Positions 23,726 to 32,335 of a stretch of 32,335 bases of DNA are shown piece by piece (positions within the stretch are counted from its first letter, which is position 1; the number at the start of each line of letters is the position of its first letter). This DNA is from Bryobacterales bacterium (lineage in GTDB: Bacteria; Acidobacteriota; Terriglobia; Bryobacterales; Bryobacteraceae), in contig PLZX01000336.1 in the NCBI GenBank assembly GCA_003152325.1, positions 13,177 to 45,511 of the forward strand. The letters run 5' to 3'. The translations under genes were made by a program, and so were the position numbers. The notes under the pieces are model-generated. The model was not told the origin of the DNA. It did no database searches and saw only the letters and a program-made list of their open reading frames with translations.

Positions 23726-26332
23726 TCACTCAAGCGTGAAAGCCAGTCTGTGTCCCGTGTACTGCACGTGTTTGTCTTTCGATGGGCTGGTTCCTGCCAG
23801 ATGGATTGCGAACTGGCGTTTGGCGATCATGCCGGGATACGCACCTTTTCGGTCGCCGATCGAAAGTGTGTGCACCTGGTCATTCCAGCGTAAAGAGATG
23901 GTCGAACGTACGCCCTTCTCGTAGGCGTAGTTCACGCCTTCATCTTCGTACAGCGTGAAGTCCGCGTCCGCTCCGGGATAAACGCGCCACTCGATCTCTC
24001 CGGTTCGATCCTGACCGGAATACTGCTGAACCGGTCCTAGCGGGACAATGCTGCCCGCCCTCACCATCAGGGGAATTTTCGCGATCGGGGCATCCGTTGC
24101 TGTCGTCTTTCCGCCGGCCACCTTGGCCTCTGTCCACCAATCGAACCAGCCGCCCGGGGTAGACGGTGCGTACACCGGCCACTGCCGCGGCTCGGGCTGC
24201 AACACGGGCGCTACCAGGAACGCCGGACCGAACATGAATTCGTACTTCTGCGCCAGAGCCTGCTCGTCGTCCCGGAAATCCATCACAAGAGGACGCATCA
24301 GAGTGGAACCGCGGAAGGTGATTTCGGCCGCCTGGCTGTATATGTAAGGCAGCAGCCGGTAGCGCATCTCGAGATACTGGCGTTCCTGGGCCTCAACGGC
24401 GGCGCCGAAATGCCAGGGCTCCGTCTTGGTCTGGAAGCCGTGGACGCGCATCAACGGCGTAAACGTGGAGAACTGCAGCCAGCGCAGGAAGCGCTCGTGG
24501 TACGCGCTGTCGGTGTACTGCCTTTCACCCGGACGGAAGAAACCGCCAGTATCGGTGGTCCAGTAGGGGAGTCCTGTGACGGAGAAATTCAAGCCAGCCG
24601 CGACCTGGCGGCGGAGAGTCTCCCAGTCGTTGCCGATATCGCCCGACCATGTTGCGACAGCATAGCGCTGCGCACCCGCGAAGGCGCTCCGCGTCAGGAC
24701 GAAAACCCGCCGATCAGGTGCGTCTTTGCGCTGTCCTTCATAGATGGTCTTGGTGACGAGCAACGGATAGACCAGACGGAAACGATCTCCGGGACCGGCG
24801 AAGGTCTTCTGGCCGGCGAGAGCGTCGTTCTCCGGTTCGGTGGCGTCCTGCCACCAGGCGTCGATCCCGAGAGACAGCATGCGGCTGGAGAAATGCTTCC
24901 AGTACAGCGCACTTGCCTCGGGATTGAAGAAGTCCACCCACTGGGTTCCGGGCAGAAACAGATCTCTTGCGGCAAACTCCTGGCCTACCGTCGATTTCGG
25001 ATCGATCTTCGACCAGACGGACACCATGAACTTGGCATTCAGGTCGTGTAGCTGGCGCACCAGGGCTGCCGGATCGGGGTAGTTGGCCTCGTCCCACTGC
25101 ATGGCGTTCCAGCCATACTTGCCCCAGTATTGCCAGTCCTGAACGATCACGTCCATGGGAAGCTTGCGCTTGCGGAATTCACGGGCGTTTTCGAGAATGT
25201 CGTCGCTCGATGTGTACCGCTCGCGGCACTGGATGAAGCCATATGCCCAGAGAGGCAGCAACGGGGCCTGACCCGTCAGTTTGCGATATGTCGCGATGAT
25301 CTCGTCGGCGGTGGGGCCTGCAAAGACCACGTAGTCGATGCCGTCCGAGACGGGCGAGCGCAGCACGGTTTCGGCGGCGGACGGTCTCCAATAGAGTGAC
25401 GGCTGGTCTCTCATGTTGCCTTCGACGCGCACCTGGTGCTTCCCGGGTTTCAGCTCCAGGAACCAGCTCGAGGTTGGAGGCAGCCAGCGGTTTGCGAAAT
25501 CGACCACGGTGCCGCCATCGATCTCGACGTGGTAGCGTTGGGCCATTTCCTGGCCCACGTCCAGCATCATCGCGTAGCGTCCGGGCGCGGCGGTTTCAAA
25601 ATCGCCGCGGAACACTCCCGCAGTGCGGCTCACGGTACGGGCGCCCTCGGCGGTGGTCACGGCGGCAGTGGTGGTATTGCCGGAAGCTTCGCGGGCCAGC
25701 GTCAGGTGCTCATCGGCGGGATTGAGGTTGGTCAGCCCGTAATTGTGCCAGAGCAGCCCGTAACCCTTGCTCGATAGCAGAAATGGGATGGAAATCTGGC
25801 TGTTGACCTGAGTGAGGCGCCGGGGAAGGTCGCGAATGTCCAGAAATCCATCCTGAAACTGGCCGGAGCCGAAGATGTGCTCATCGGCGGGTGAGCGGAA
25901 CCGGTCCTCCGCGGTGAGTGTGGGTTGTCCCTGAATTCTCGATGGACGCACACGGCGCGAACCGGGCAACTCTTCCAGGAGGAGTCTCCCCTTCGCATCG
26001 GAAAACCGCAGCGTTCCCGTCTTTTGATCGTAGGTTGCCGTCAGCCGGGAGGTAGCGAGAGTGACGGACACCGCGGTTTTTCGAATGGATTGGCGGACAT
26101 CGCTAGCGGGATGGATCAGCACCAGGCTTGTCGAGTCTGCCGCCTGGGCAGGAGTGCACCGGACGCGCAGCGCGCCGTCGGCAATCGGGACCACAGAGAG
26201 GACCCCGCAGTCGGCCTTGATCGAGACACCAGGTTGTGCGGAGGCCTGCTGGGCTTGGGCGGCATATACGCTGAAAGGGGACAGCACCGCGACCAGGAGA
26301 AATCCATGTCTCGGGAGATACGATTTTGACAC
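23726..26332 (-). CDS. Secreted GH31 alpha-xylosidase-like enzyme with PA14-type insert
   Basis: The frame is open upstream to 26806, but that part overlaps another gene and looks meaningless. I place the start at GTG 26332: a strong GAGGTGA lies 5 bases upstream, and the next residues form a signal peptide (to about 29). The product is 868 residues. Between N-terminal beta strands lies a PA14-like insert (about 240-310; FRGDFETAAPGRYAMMLDVG, then VEIDGGTVVD and KPGKHQVRVEG). The GH31 barrel has VQDWQYWGKYGW, the nucleophile in AWWQDATEPE (D496) and the acid/base in TWSGDIGNDW (D565). PA14 inserts at this place are known from xyloglucan-specific GH31 alpha-xylosidases such as Cellvibrio Xyl31A. 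It should remove alpha-1,6-xylose from xyloglucan oligosaccharides. It is last in a three-gene minus-strand run. Confidence 0.88.
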   Translation of the reverse strand: MSKSYLPRHGFLLVAVLSPFSVYAAQAQQASAQPGVSIKADCGVLSVVPIADGALRVRCTPAQAADSTSLVLIHPASDVRQSIRKTAVSVTLATSRLTATYDQKTGTLRFSDAKGRLLLEELPGSRRVRPSRIQGQPTLTAEDRFRSPADEHIFGSGQFQDGFLDIRDLPRRLTQVNSQISIPFLLSSKGYGLLWHNYGLTNLNPADEHLTLAREASGNTTTAAVTTAEGARTVSRTAGVFRGDFETAAPGRYAMMLDVGQEMAQRYHVEIDGGTVVDFANRWLPPTSSWFLELKPGKHQVRVEGNMRDQPSLYWRPSAAETVLRSPVSDGIDYVVFAGPTADEIIATYRKLTGQAPLLPLWAYGFIQCRERYTSSDDILENAREFRKRKLPMDVIVQDWQYWGKYGWNAMQWDEANYPDPAALVRQLHDLNAKFMVSVWSKIDPKSTVGQEFAARDLFLPGTQWVDFFNPEASALYWKHFSSRMLSLGIDAWWQDATEPENDALAGQKTFAGPGDRFRLVYPLLVTKTIYEGQRKDAPDRRVFVLTRSAFAGAQRYAVATWSGDIGNDWETLRRQVAAGLNFSVTGLPYWTTDTGGFFRPGERQYTDSAYHERFLRWLQFSTFTPLMRVHGFQTKTEPWHFGAAVEAQERQYLEMRYRLLPYIYSQAAEITFRGSTLMRPLVMDFRDDEQALAQKYEFMFGPAFLVAPVLQPEPRQWPVYAPSTPGGWFDWWTEAKVAGGKTTATDAPIAKIPLMVRAGSIVPLGPVQQYSGQDRTGEIEWRVYPGADADFTLYEDEGVNYAYEKGVRSTISLRWNDQVHTLSIGDRKGAYPGMIAKRQFAIHLAGTSPSKDKHVQYTGHRLAFTLE

Positions 26333-26373
26333 GAGCGTCACCTCAGTTCTGTTTTTTCTAGCGCCGGCATGCG

Positions 26374-27369
26374 TCATGCGACGGACACCTGATTGACCCA
26401 ATCGAGCGGCTGGTGGTGGCCCAGTTTCAGGTGGAAGGTCACCGGCCTGTTCTCCGGCAAGTGCACATCGATGTCGGCCTTGCCGACCCGGAGTGCGGCC
26501 GCCAGGACGCCCGCAGGAGCGGTGATGGCTTCGATTCCGTACCGCGCTATCAGAGTGACGTCCTGCTTTCTCACCGAGGTGACCGTCAGATCGACGGTAC
26601 GGGCGTCCATGTCCCTTGCCAGTCTGTCGATCCGCGCGAAGGTCCGAGCAAGCATCCCGTGAATCGATCCCTTTACAAGCTTGGAAGGAAGGGCGGGCAG
26701 CACCTCCATGACACCAGGGCGTGAGTAGGCCAGCATTTCCATGATGATCGTGGGAATTCCGCCCAGCGCATCCGGCACAGGCGGGCCATAAGGCTCGCGC
26801 GAACACCGGAGCGCGGTGCTCACGTAGCCCTGCTCCATCAACTGCCGCCGTTGGACGTCCACGATGACGTTGTCTTTGAGCCGAGCCCCGACCAGCGCGC
26901 GATGGCAGCGACCATAAGCAGGCAAAGTCTCGCCCGCGACCGCGGTGGCTAACGCATCAACCGTGCGCCTTCGGCCGGCGATCTCAGCGGCTCGAGCCAG
27001 TTGCGGCGTGCGATCGGGATCGATTTCATCGGCCGGCCAAGCCCCATCCGGCCAAGGCCCATAGAGAGGGGACACGTGCCGATGGGTGTAATGCTCTTGC
27101 AGCGTAGGCCAAGCCCATTCCTTCAGGGTGCCGTCCGGTTCGAGCAGGTAGGGTGGCATCTTGGCCAGCATCGCCTTCCGTTTCGGCACGGGGCCGCTGT
27201 TTTGCTTCTGCAGCACCTTTTCTTCGAGCGTCATGCGGGACACCAGGTCTGCCGCGCGCCGCTCCGGAGTCAGGGTCAGATCCTGGTAAGGAGCGTTACC
27301 TGGCTGTTGTGCGAATGAAGCCAGGCCAATGAGCAATAACGACGCAATTGTAGGCCGGTTGGGTCTCAC
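26374..27369 (-). pseudogene. In-frame chimera: GH3 N-terminus fused to GH95 fucosidase C-terminus
   Basis: The 331-codon frame begins at GTG 27369 with AGGAGA about 8 bases upstream. A signal peptide (to about 20) is followed by APYQDLTLTPERRAADLVSR and MTLEEKVLQKQNSGPVP, the opening of GH3 enzymes, which should continue into IPAYNWWNEALHG. At about residue 62 (near base 27185) it switches to MPPYLLEPDGTLKEWAWPT, HRHVSPLYG, CHRALVGARLKD, VPDALGGIPTIIMEMLAYSR and ARTVDLTVTS. These are the last third of a GH95 alpha-L-fucosidase. GH95 members exceed 700 residues and GH3 members are similar, so both parents are mostly gone, including the GH3 nucleophile. HVSPLYG replaces the usual HVSHLYG. It sits 41 bases from each GH31 neighbour and is probably still transcribed. 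An active enzyme is unlikely. Confidence 0.78.
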
Positions 27370-27410
27370 TTCGAAATCTCCTGTCTCGCTTCGAAAGGTC
27401 CTGCCGTTCC

Positions 27411-29705
27411 TCAGGGTAGCTTTACGCGAACCTCTTTGCCAGAGTAGGCCACTGGCCGCGCACCAGCGGAATCATCCAAGCCGCCTCCTGGCTGCTGATC
27501 CACGAGCACAACCCGGAAGGTCCGCCTCTGCAACATCCCAGCATAGTTGCCCGCGCGCTTGCCGATGGTGAGCGTCTTGGCCGCATCGTTCCAGTGGAAC
27601 GGAATGGTCGCATAGGCGCCGTGTTCGTAGTCGTAGGATTCGCCGGCGTCTTCGTAGAGGGTGAACGAGCCGTTCGCGCCCGGATAGACGCGCACCTCGA
27701 GCGGATCGGCCGGCTTCTGATCGACGTACTCGACGTCCGGTCCGAGCGGAAGAATCGAACCAGCCGGAACGTACAACGGCATGGAGTCGATGGAGGCGGC
27801 GGCCTCCACGCGCCCACCCGCCGATTCCTTCTTGCCCGTCCAGAAGTCGAACCATGGAGCCTTGCCCGGCAGATAGACGGGGCGTGAGGAGGCCCCCGCC
27901 GTCGTCACGGGATTGACCATCAGATCCGGGCCGAACAGATACTGGTCGGCGACATTGAGCGCATTCTTGTCTCCCGCGAAATCCATCACCAGCGGGCGCA
28001 ACATGGAACCGCCCTTATCGGTCACCTGCCAGGACATGGAGTAGATGTACGGAATCAGGCGGTAACGCAGCCGTTCGAACTTCAACATGGTCCGCTGCGT
28101 AGGCTCGTCCCACTGCCAGAATTCCTTGCCGGAGCCGCTGCCATGCACGCGGAACATGGGAGTGAAAGCTCCGAACTGGAACCAGCGCACGAACAACTCC
28201 TGATACTTCGGGTCTTTCGTATTCCCGCCGAAGAACCCGCCGATATCGGTGTTCCAATAGGGAATGCCACTCAGCGAAAAGTTTAGGCCGGCCGGAATCT
28301 GCTTGCGGAACACGTCCCAGTTGCCCTGGATGTCGCCGGACCAGGAGATGGCCGAATTGCGCTGCTGTCCGGCATAGGCTGAGCGGGTGAGGACGATGAC
28401 GCGTTTCTTGTCCGTCTGCGCGCGCTGCCCCTGGTAGATGCCCGTAGTGGTCATAAGGGGATAGGCGTTGAAGACCGTCGCGGCGGATCCTTCGGCGGTA
28501 GTAAACGTGCGATACTCGCCCCATTTTCCGCCGATCTCTGGCTCCGTGGCATCCAGCCACCAGCCGTCCATACCCATCGTGCCTAGGCGTTCCCAAATCT
28601 GCTTCCAGTAGAGGCGGCGGCCTTCTGGATTGAAGGCGTCGTACCACTTGCCTTGGCCCCTCGGGTAGACATTCGGAATCACGGCAGGGTAGAGCGCACC
28701 GGCCTGCTCCAGTTCCTTCTCGTTAGCCGTGTCGAGGTCGAAGCGCGACCATACCGAAATCAGAATGTGCGCGTTCATTTCATGGATGGAGTCCACCATC
28801 CCCTTGGGATCCGGATAACGGGCCGGATCGAACTCGTGGGAACCCCAGCCACCGGGCGCCCAGTATTGCCAATCCTGCACAATGCCGTCGAGCGGCCTGT
28901 GGGTCTCGCGGTATCGCGAGACAATCCCCAGCATTTCCGCCTGACTGGCATACCGCTCCTTGCACTGCCAGAAGCCCCAAGCCCATTTGCCCAGCAGGGG
29001 CGCCGCGCCAGTCAGCTGGCGGTATCCGGCGATCACGTCGTCCGACTTGGGACCGAAAATGAAGTAGTAATCGATCGCCTTGCCGGTCTCGGAAACCCAA
29101 CGCAACAGGCCTTCGTTGCCTTTGACTCCAACCTCCACATCGGTAATCGACGGATTGTCCCACAGCATGCCGTAGCCACGGCTGGAAACAAGCACCGGAA
29201 TGCCGATCTCCATGTTTTTCTGCTGGAGGTGAACCGAGGTTCCGCGATAGCTCATGAATCCAGCCTGGTGCTGGCCCAAGCCGTAGATCTGTTCCTCAGG
29301 GTCGAGGACGAAGCTGTCACCGACGGACGATTCGCGGGGCCCTTTCTCCTCGAAAATCGTCTTGCCGGCCAAGTCGCGGAACGAAACAAGGCCGGTGCCT
29401 CTATCGACTACCGCGCGCAGCGCGCGCGTGGAGAGTTCGACGGCAGCCGGCGTCTCTTTGAATTGGAAGGGTATGGCGGCGGGCGAAGAGATCACACTCA
29501 GGCTGTGAGTGACCGGAATGGCCGAACCCGGGGCGTAGGAAACCCTCACAACCCGGTCGGACCAGACTTCAAGGCGAAGCGTTCCAGCGTCGAATCGTAT
29601 CAGGGCGCCGTGCGCCTGCTTCTCCACTGCGGGAGGCGCTGCGCCAGAGGACGGAGTGGCGACCGCAAGTGCGGTCAGGATGAGGACCTGCCAACAAGAA
29701 TTCAC
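27411..29705 (-). CDS. Secreted GH31 alpha-xylosidase/alpha-glucosidase-like enzyme
   Basis: This 764-residue enzyme starts at GTG 29705 with AGGAGG 5 bases upstream and has a signal peptide (to about 22). It lacks the PA14-type insert of the downstream GH31. The N-terminal beta domain includes EEQIYGLGQHQAGFMSYRG (138-155). The barrel has WAWGFWQCKERY, VQDWQYWAPGGWG, the nucleophile in GWWLDATEPE (D385) and the acid/base in SWSGDIQGNW (D458). C-terminal beta domains end in GKEVRVKLP. WQCKERY and DWQYW are typical of the alpha-xylosidase branch of GH31, so release of alpha-xylose is the likely reaction, with a specificity distinct from its neighbour. It is first in the minus-strand run with the chimera and the second GH31, each separated by 41 bases. 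Confidence 0.9.
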   Translation of the reverse strand: MNSCWQVLILTALAVATPSSGAAPPAVEKQAHGALIRFDAGTLRLEVWSDRVVRVSYAPGSAIPVTHSLSVISSPAAIPFQFKETPAAVELSTRALRAVVDRGTGLVSFRDLAGKTIFEEKGPRESSVGDSFVLDPEEQIYGLGQHQAGFMSYRGTSVHLQQKNMEIGIPVLVSSRGYGMLWDNPSITDVEVGVKGNEGLLRWVSETGKAIDYYFIFGPKSDDVIAGYRQLTGAAPLLGKWAWGFWQCKERYASQAEMLGIVSRYRETHRPLDGIVQDWQYWAPGGWGSHEFDPARYPDPKGMVDSIHEMNAHILISVWSRFDLDTANEKELEQAGALYPAVIPNVYPRGQGKWYDAFNPEGRRLYWKQIWERLGTMGMDGWWLDATEPEIGGKWGEYRTFTTAEGSAATVFNAYPLMTTTGIYQGQRAQTDKKRVIVLTRSAYAGQQRNSAISWSGDIQGNWDVFRKQIPAGLNFSLSGIPYWNTDIGGFFGGNTKDPKYQELFVRWFQFGAFTPMFRVHGSGSGKEFWQWDEPTQRTMLKFERLRYRLIPYIYSMSWQVTDKGGSMLRPLVMDFAGDKNALNVADQYLFGPDLMVNPVTTAGASSRPVYLPGKAPWFDFWTGKKESAGGRVEAAASIDSMPLYVPAGSILPLGPDVEYVDQKPADPLEVRVYPGANGSFTLYEDAGESYDYEHGAYATIPFHWNDAAKTLTIGKRAGNYAGMLQRRTFRVVLVDQQPGGGLDDSAGARPVAYSGKEVRVKLP

Positions 29706-29845
29706 ATAACCTCCTGGTGCTTTTGCCGGCGATGGTACGCTGTTAGCGCTTCAAGATGGAAATCGCCTGTCGTCATTCCTTGGTACTGTCTGAAGTGTAT
29801 TCCAGCGCGCCCTTTATTTCCAGGATGGCGGTGTCTCAAATGACG

Positions 29846-29867
29846 CCGCGTTGCATGCCGCGTTGCA
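29846..29867 (+). repeat. Tandem 12-base direct repeat in the divergent promoter region
   Basis: CCGCGTTGCA occurs at 29846-29855 and again at 29858-29867, a 12-base period on one DNA face shifted slightly over a turn. It lies 24 bases upstream of a TATACT element, in the divergent region between the GH31 operon and the esterase at 29943. It could be an activator site; function is unproven. Confidence 0.4.
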
Positions 29868-29890
29868 GCATCACCCGCGATTCACGGATG

Positions 29891-29923
29891 TATACTGGGC
29901 TATTTCATGGCGGGCAATGAAAT
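29891..29923 (+). promoter_or_regulatory. Possible -10 element and start-site hairpin
   Basis: TATACT at 29891-29896 is a fair -10 element, though no strong -35 is spaced at 17 bases. Just after it, ATTTCAT (29902-29908) pairs with ATGAAAT (29917-29923) around an 8-base loop. If transcription starts near 29903, the mRNA would begin with this hairpin, ahead of the AGGAG ribosome binding site. Confidence 0.35.
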
Positions 29924-29933
29924 CAGATTTTAG

Positions 29934-31115
<1,182 letters not shown>

Positions 31116-31129
31116 TCCATGATCGCGCC

Positions 31130-31240
31130 GGAACGCGATAAACTCCCTGCCCGGACGCGCCTGCCCCGCGCGCAAGTAATGAACTACTCGATCGGTTGGT
31201 GACTGGCGGCGAGTTCAAGCCGACAGCAATCAGGCGATAG
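31130..31240 (+). pseudogene. Frameshifted 3' remnant of an AXE1-like esterase gene
   Basis: In the frame from 31142 to the TAG at 31238-31240 the sequence reads NELLDRLVTGGEFKPTAIRR. It aligns with REILDQLVKGGEYKPTASSP at the end of the esterase at 7401-8798. Just before it, 17 of 18 bases of GGACG-GCCTGCCCCGCG (31153-31170) match 8709-8726, but one extra base between the two matches puts GRACPA in a different frame. The rest of the gene is missing; what precedes is the stop of the CE1-like esterase. It is a short non-coding relic. Confidence 0.7.
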
Positions 31241-31251
31241 ATCTGCTTGCG

Positions 31252-32292
31252 CTATTTGAAGATGCGCTGGCTAAAGAGGTACAGGTTGTTGTCCCACTCG
31301 GTGTTGTCGTGGGCATTTCCATCCACGTGCCAGACGTGCGGGACGCCGTTCTCCTTGAGATAGCCGTGGACCGCCTGGCTGATGCGTATCAGGTTGTCCT
31401 TGTTCCCACAGGCCAGCCAAATCAGCTTCAACTGCTTGGGAACCGCCGGATCGGGCACGAGTGCGGACGGAGGCTCCTTGGTGTCCGGGGCTGACGAGAA
31501 CCCACCGACCCAGGCGAACGTCTCGGGGTGAACCAGACCGATGTTCAAGGTCTGGCCGCCCCCCATCGAGAGACCCGCCAGGCCGCGATGATCGCGGTCG
31601 GTGTACACGGAATAGTGAGCATCGACGTAGGGGATGATGTCTTTGAGCAGGTCGCTCTCGAAGGGCGTCAGCCACGGGTCCATTCCCATCCTGCCGCCCC
31701 CGCCGCGTCCGGCTCCGGCTCCTGCCCCGCCGCCCCCAGCCGCCAGGTCGGCCGCCGACCTGGATGAATTGCCGTCGGGGAAGACTAAGACCATCGGCTG
31801 AATCTTGCTCTCGGCCAGGAGGTTGTCGATGATGATATTCGCGTGGCACGCTTCCGTCCACTCGGTGTCGGTGCCGCCGATGCCGTGCAGCAGATAGAGC
31901 ACCGGGTACTTGCGATTCGTCGAGTAGGCCGGCGGCGTGTAGACGCGCATCCGGCGGCGCGTTCCGAGCGACTTGGAGTCGTACTCAACGGGCGTGAGCT
32001 CGCCGTGAGGGACGTCTTCACGCCGTGCGTTGAACCCGGATGGCGGATCAGGAAAAGCAGGCTTGTCATCCGGGCCCAACTCAATCGGTCCGCCGAAGCT
32101 GCCTCTGCCTCTGCCGGCGACCTGTGGGGCCGCTGCGCCGCGCGCCGCCGCATCCTGGACAGCCGCAAGCAATGTGGGGGCCACCTGCCTCACGCCGGCC
32201 TTGGAGTCGCTCGAAGTCCTATCGGTCTGAGCCAGACACGTCCCAACAACCAACGTCACCGTGAATAATACAAAGAACAGAGCTCGTTTCAT
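31252..32292 (-). CDS. Secreted CE1-like esterase with Gly-rich insert
   Basis: This 346-residue enzyme starts at ATG 32292 with AAGGAGA 10 bases upstream and a signal peptide (to about 21). After a low-complexity region (APQVAGRGRGSFGGP, about 55-69) the Esterase-D fold begins: [35 protein letters not shown], the nucleophile S242 in AGLSMGGGQT, D299 in CGNKDN and H328 in GNAHDNTEW. A Gly/Ala/Arg-rich loop (about 185-204) interrupts the fold between VFPDGNSS and the helix before the nucleophile. It is probably a polysaccharide deacetylase or feruloyl esterase secreted to the periplasm or beyond. It converges with the esterase at 29943, with the esterase relic between them. Only 43 bases of upstream sequence are in the window. 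Confidence 0.88.
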   Translation of the reverse strand: MKRALFFVLFTVTLVVGTCLAQTDRTSSDSKAGVRQVAPTLLAAVQDAAARGAAAPQVAGRGRGSFGGPIELGPDDKPAFPDPPSGFNARREDVPHGELTPVEYDSKSLGTRRRMRVYTPPAYSTNRKYPVLYLLHGIGGTDTEWTEACHANIIIDNLLAESKIQPMVLVFPDGNSSRSAADLAAGGGGAGAGAGRGGGGRMGMDPWLTPFESDLLKDIIPYVDAHYSVYTDRDHRGLAGLSMGGGQTLNIGLVHPETFAWVGGFSSAPDTKEPPSALVPDPAVPKQLKLIWLACGNKDNLIRISQAVHGYLKENGVPHVWHVDGNAHDNTEWDNNLYLFSQRIFK

Positions 32293-32335
32293 TAAGCGGC
32301 AGTCTCCTTGAACAGTCCTGTATTCGCATCCGTTC

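Noticed and set aside
26333-26806. A 158-residue N-terminal extension of the downstream GH31 protein
   Set aside because: It overlaps the GH3::GH95 chimera in another frame, is His/Arg/Gly-rich, and a GTG with GAGGTGA and a signal peptide at 26332 gives a better start.

Overview
The window looks like a chromosomal segment of an Acidobacteriota bacterium, probably of the Solibacter/Bryobacter type. This is inferred from the GC-rich sequence, the large Oar-like TonB-dependent receptor with an N-terminal carboxypeptidase-regulatory domain and no SusD partner, the ASPIC/UnbV and multihaem cytochrome-TPR proteins, and many secreted glycosidases carrying Gly/Arg-rich inserts. No rRNA, tRNA, CRISPR array, transposase or phage gene was seen.

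Layout. (1) 1-855: 3' part of a conserved hypothetical gene. (2) 997-1260: two converging gene stubs, a signal peptide on + and an esterase N-terminus on -. (3) 1320-6597 (-): GH51 arabinofuranosidase, LacI-family regulator, GH43 glycosidase. (4) 6598-7400: divergent intergenic region with two TTAAC/GTTAA palindromes and a decayed GH3 3' end. (5) 7401-13594 (+): acetyl-xylan-esterase-like hydrolase, GH3 beta-xylosidase/glucosidase, a truncated RraA-like gene run into the tail of a Nif3-like gene, then an intact Nif3-like gene. (6) 13673-18988: seven-haem cytochrome-TPR protein, UnbV/VCBS protein (both +) and a convergent TPR protein (-). (7) 19497-23600 (+): the TonB-dependent receptor, behind a 508-base leader with direct repeats and an inverted repeat. 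(8) 23726-29705 (-): two GH31 alpha-xylosidase-like genes flanking an in-frame chimera of a GH3 N-terminus and a GH95 fucosidase C-terminus. (9) 29943-32292: two CE1-like esterases in convergent orientation with a frameshifted esterase tail between them.

Together the genes suit uptake and breakdown of decorated hemicellulose such as xyloglucan or arabinoxylan. Esterases would remove acyl groups, GH51/GH43 would remove arabinose or xylose, GH31 would remove alpha-xylose, GH3 would cut beta-linked backbone or xylose units, and the receptor would import oligosaccharides. The LacI-type protein is the obvious local regulator.

The most unusual aspect is the number of gene halves. At least five sites hold truncated, fused or frameshifted genes whose missing parts have vanished, all within 32 kb and with no mobile element nearby. 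This points either to repeated deletions inside duplicated carbohydrate genes or to assembly joins. All functional calls are by motif and family recognition by eye; no searches were run.
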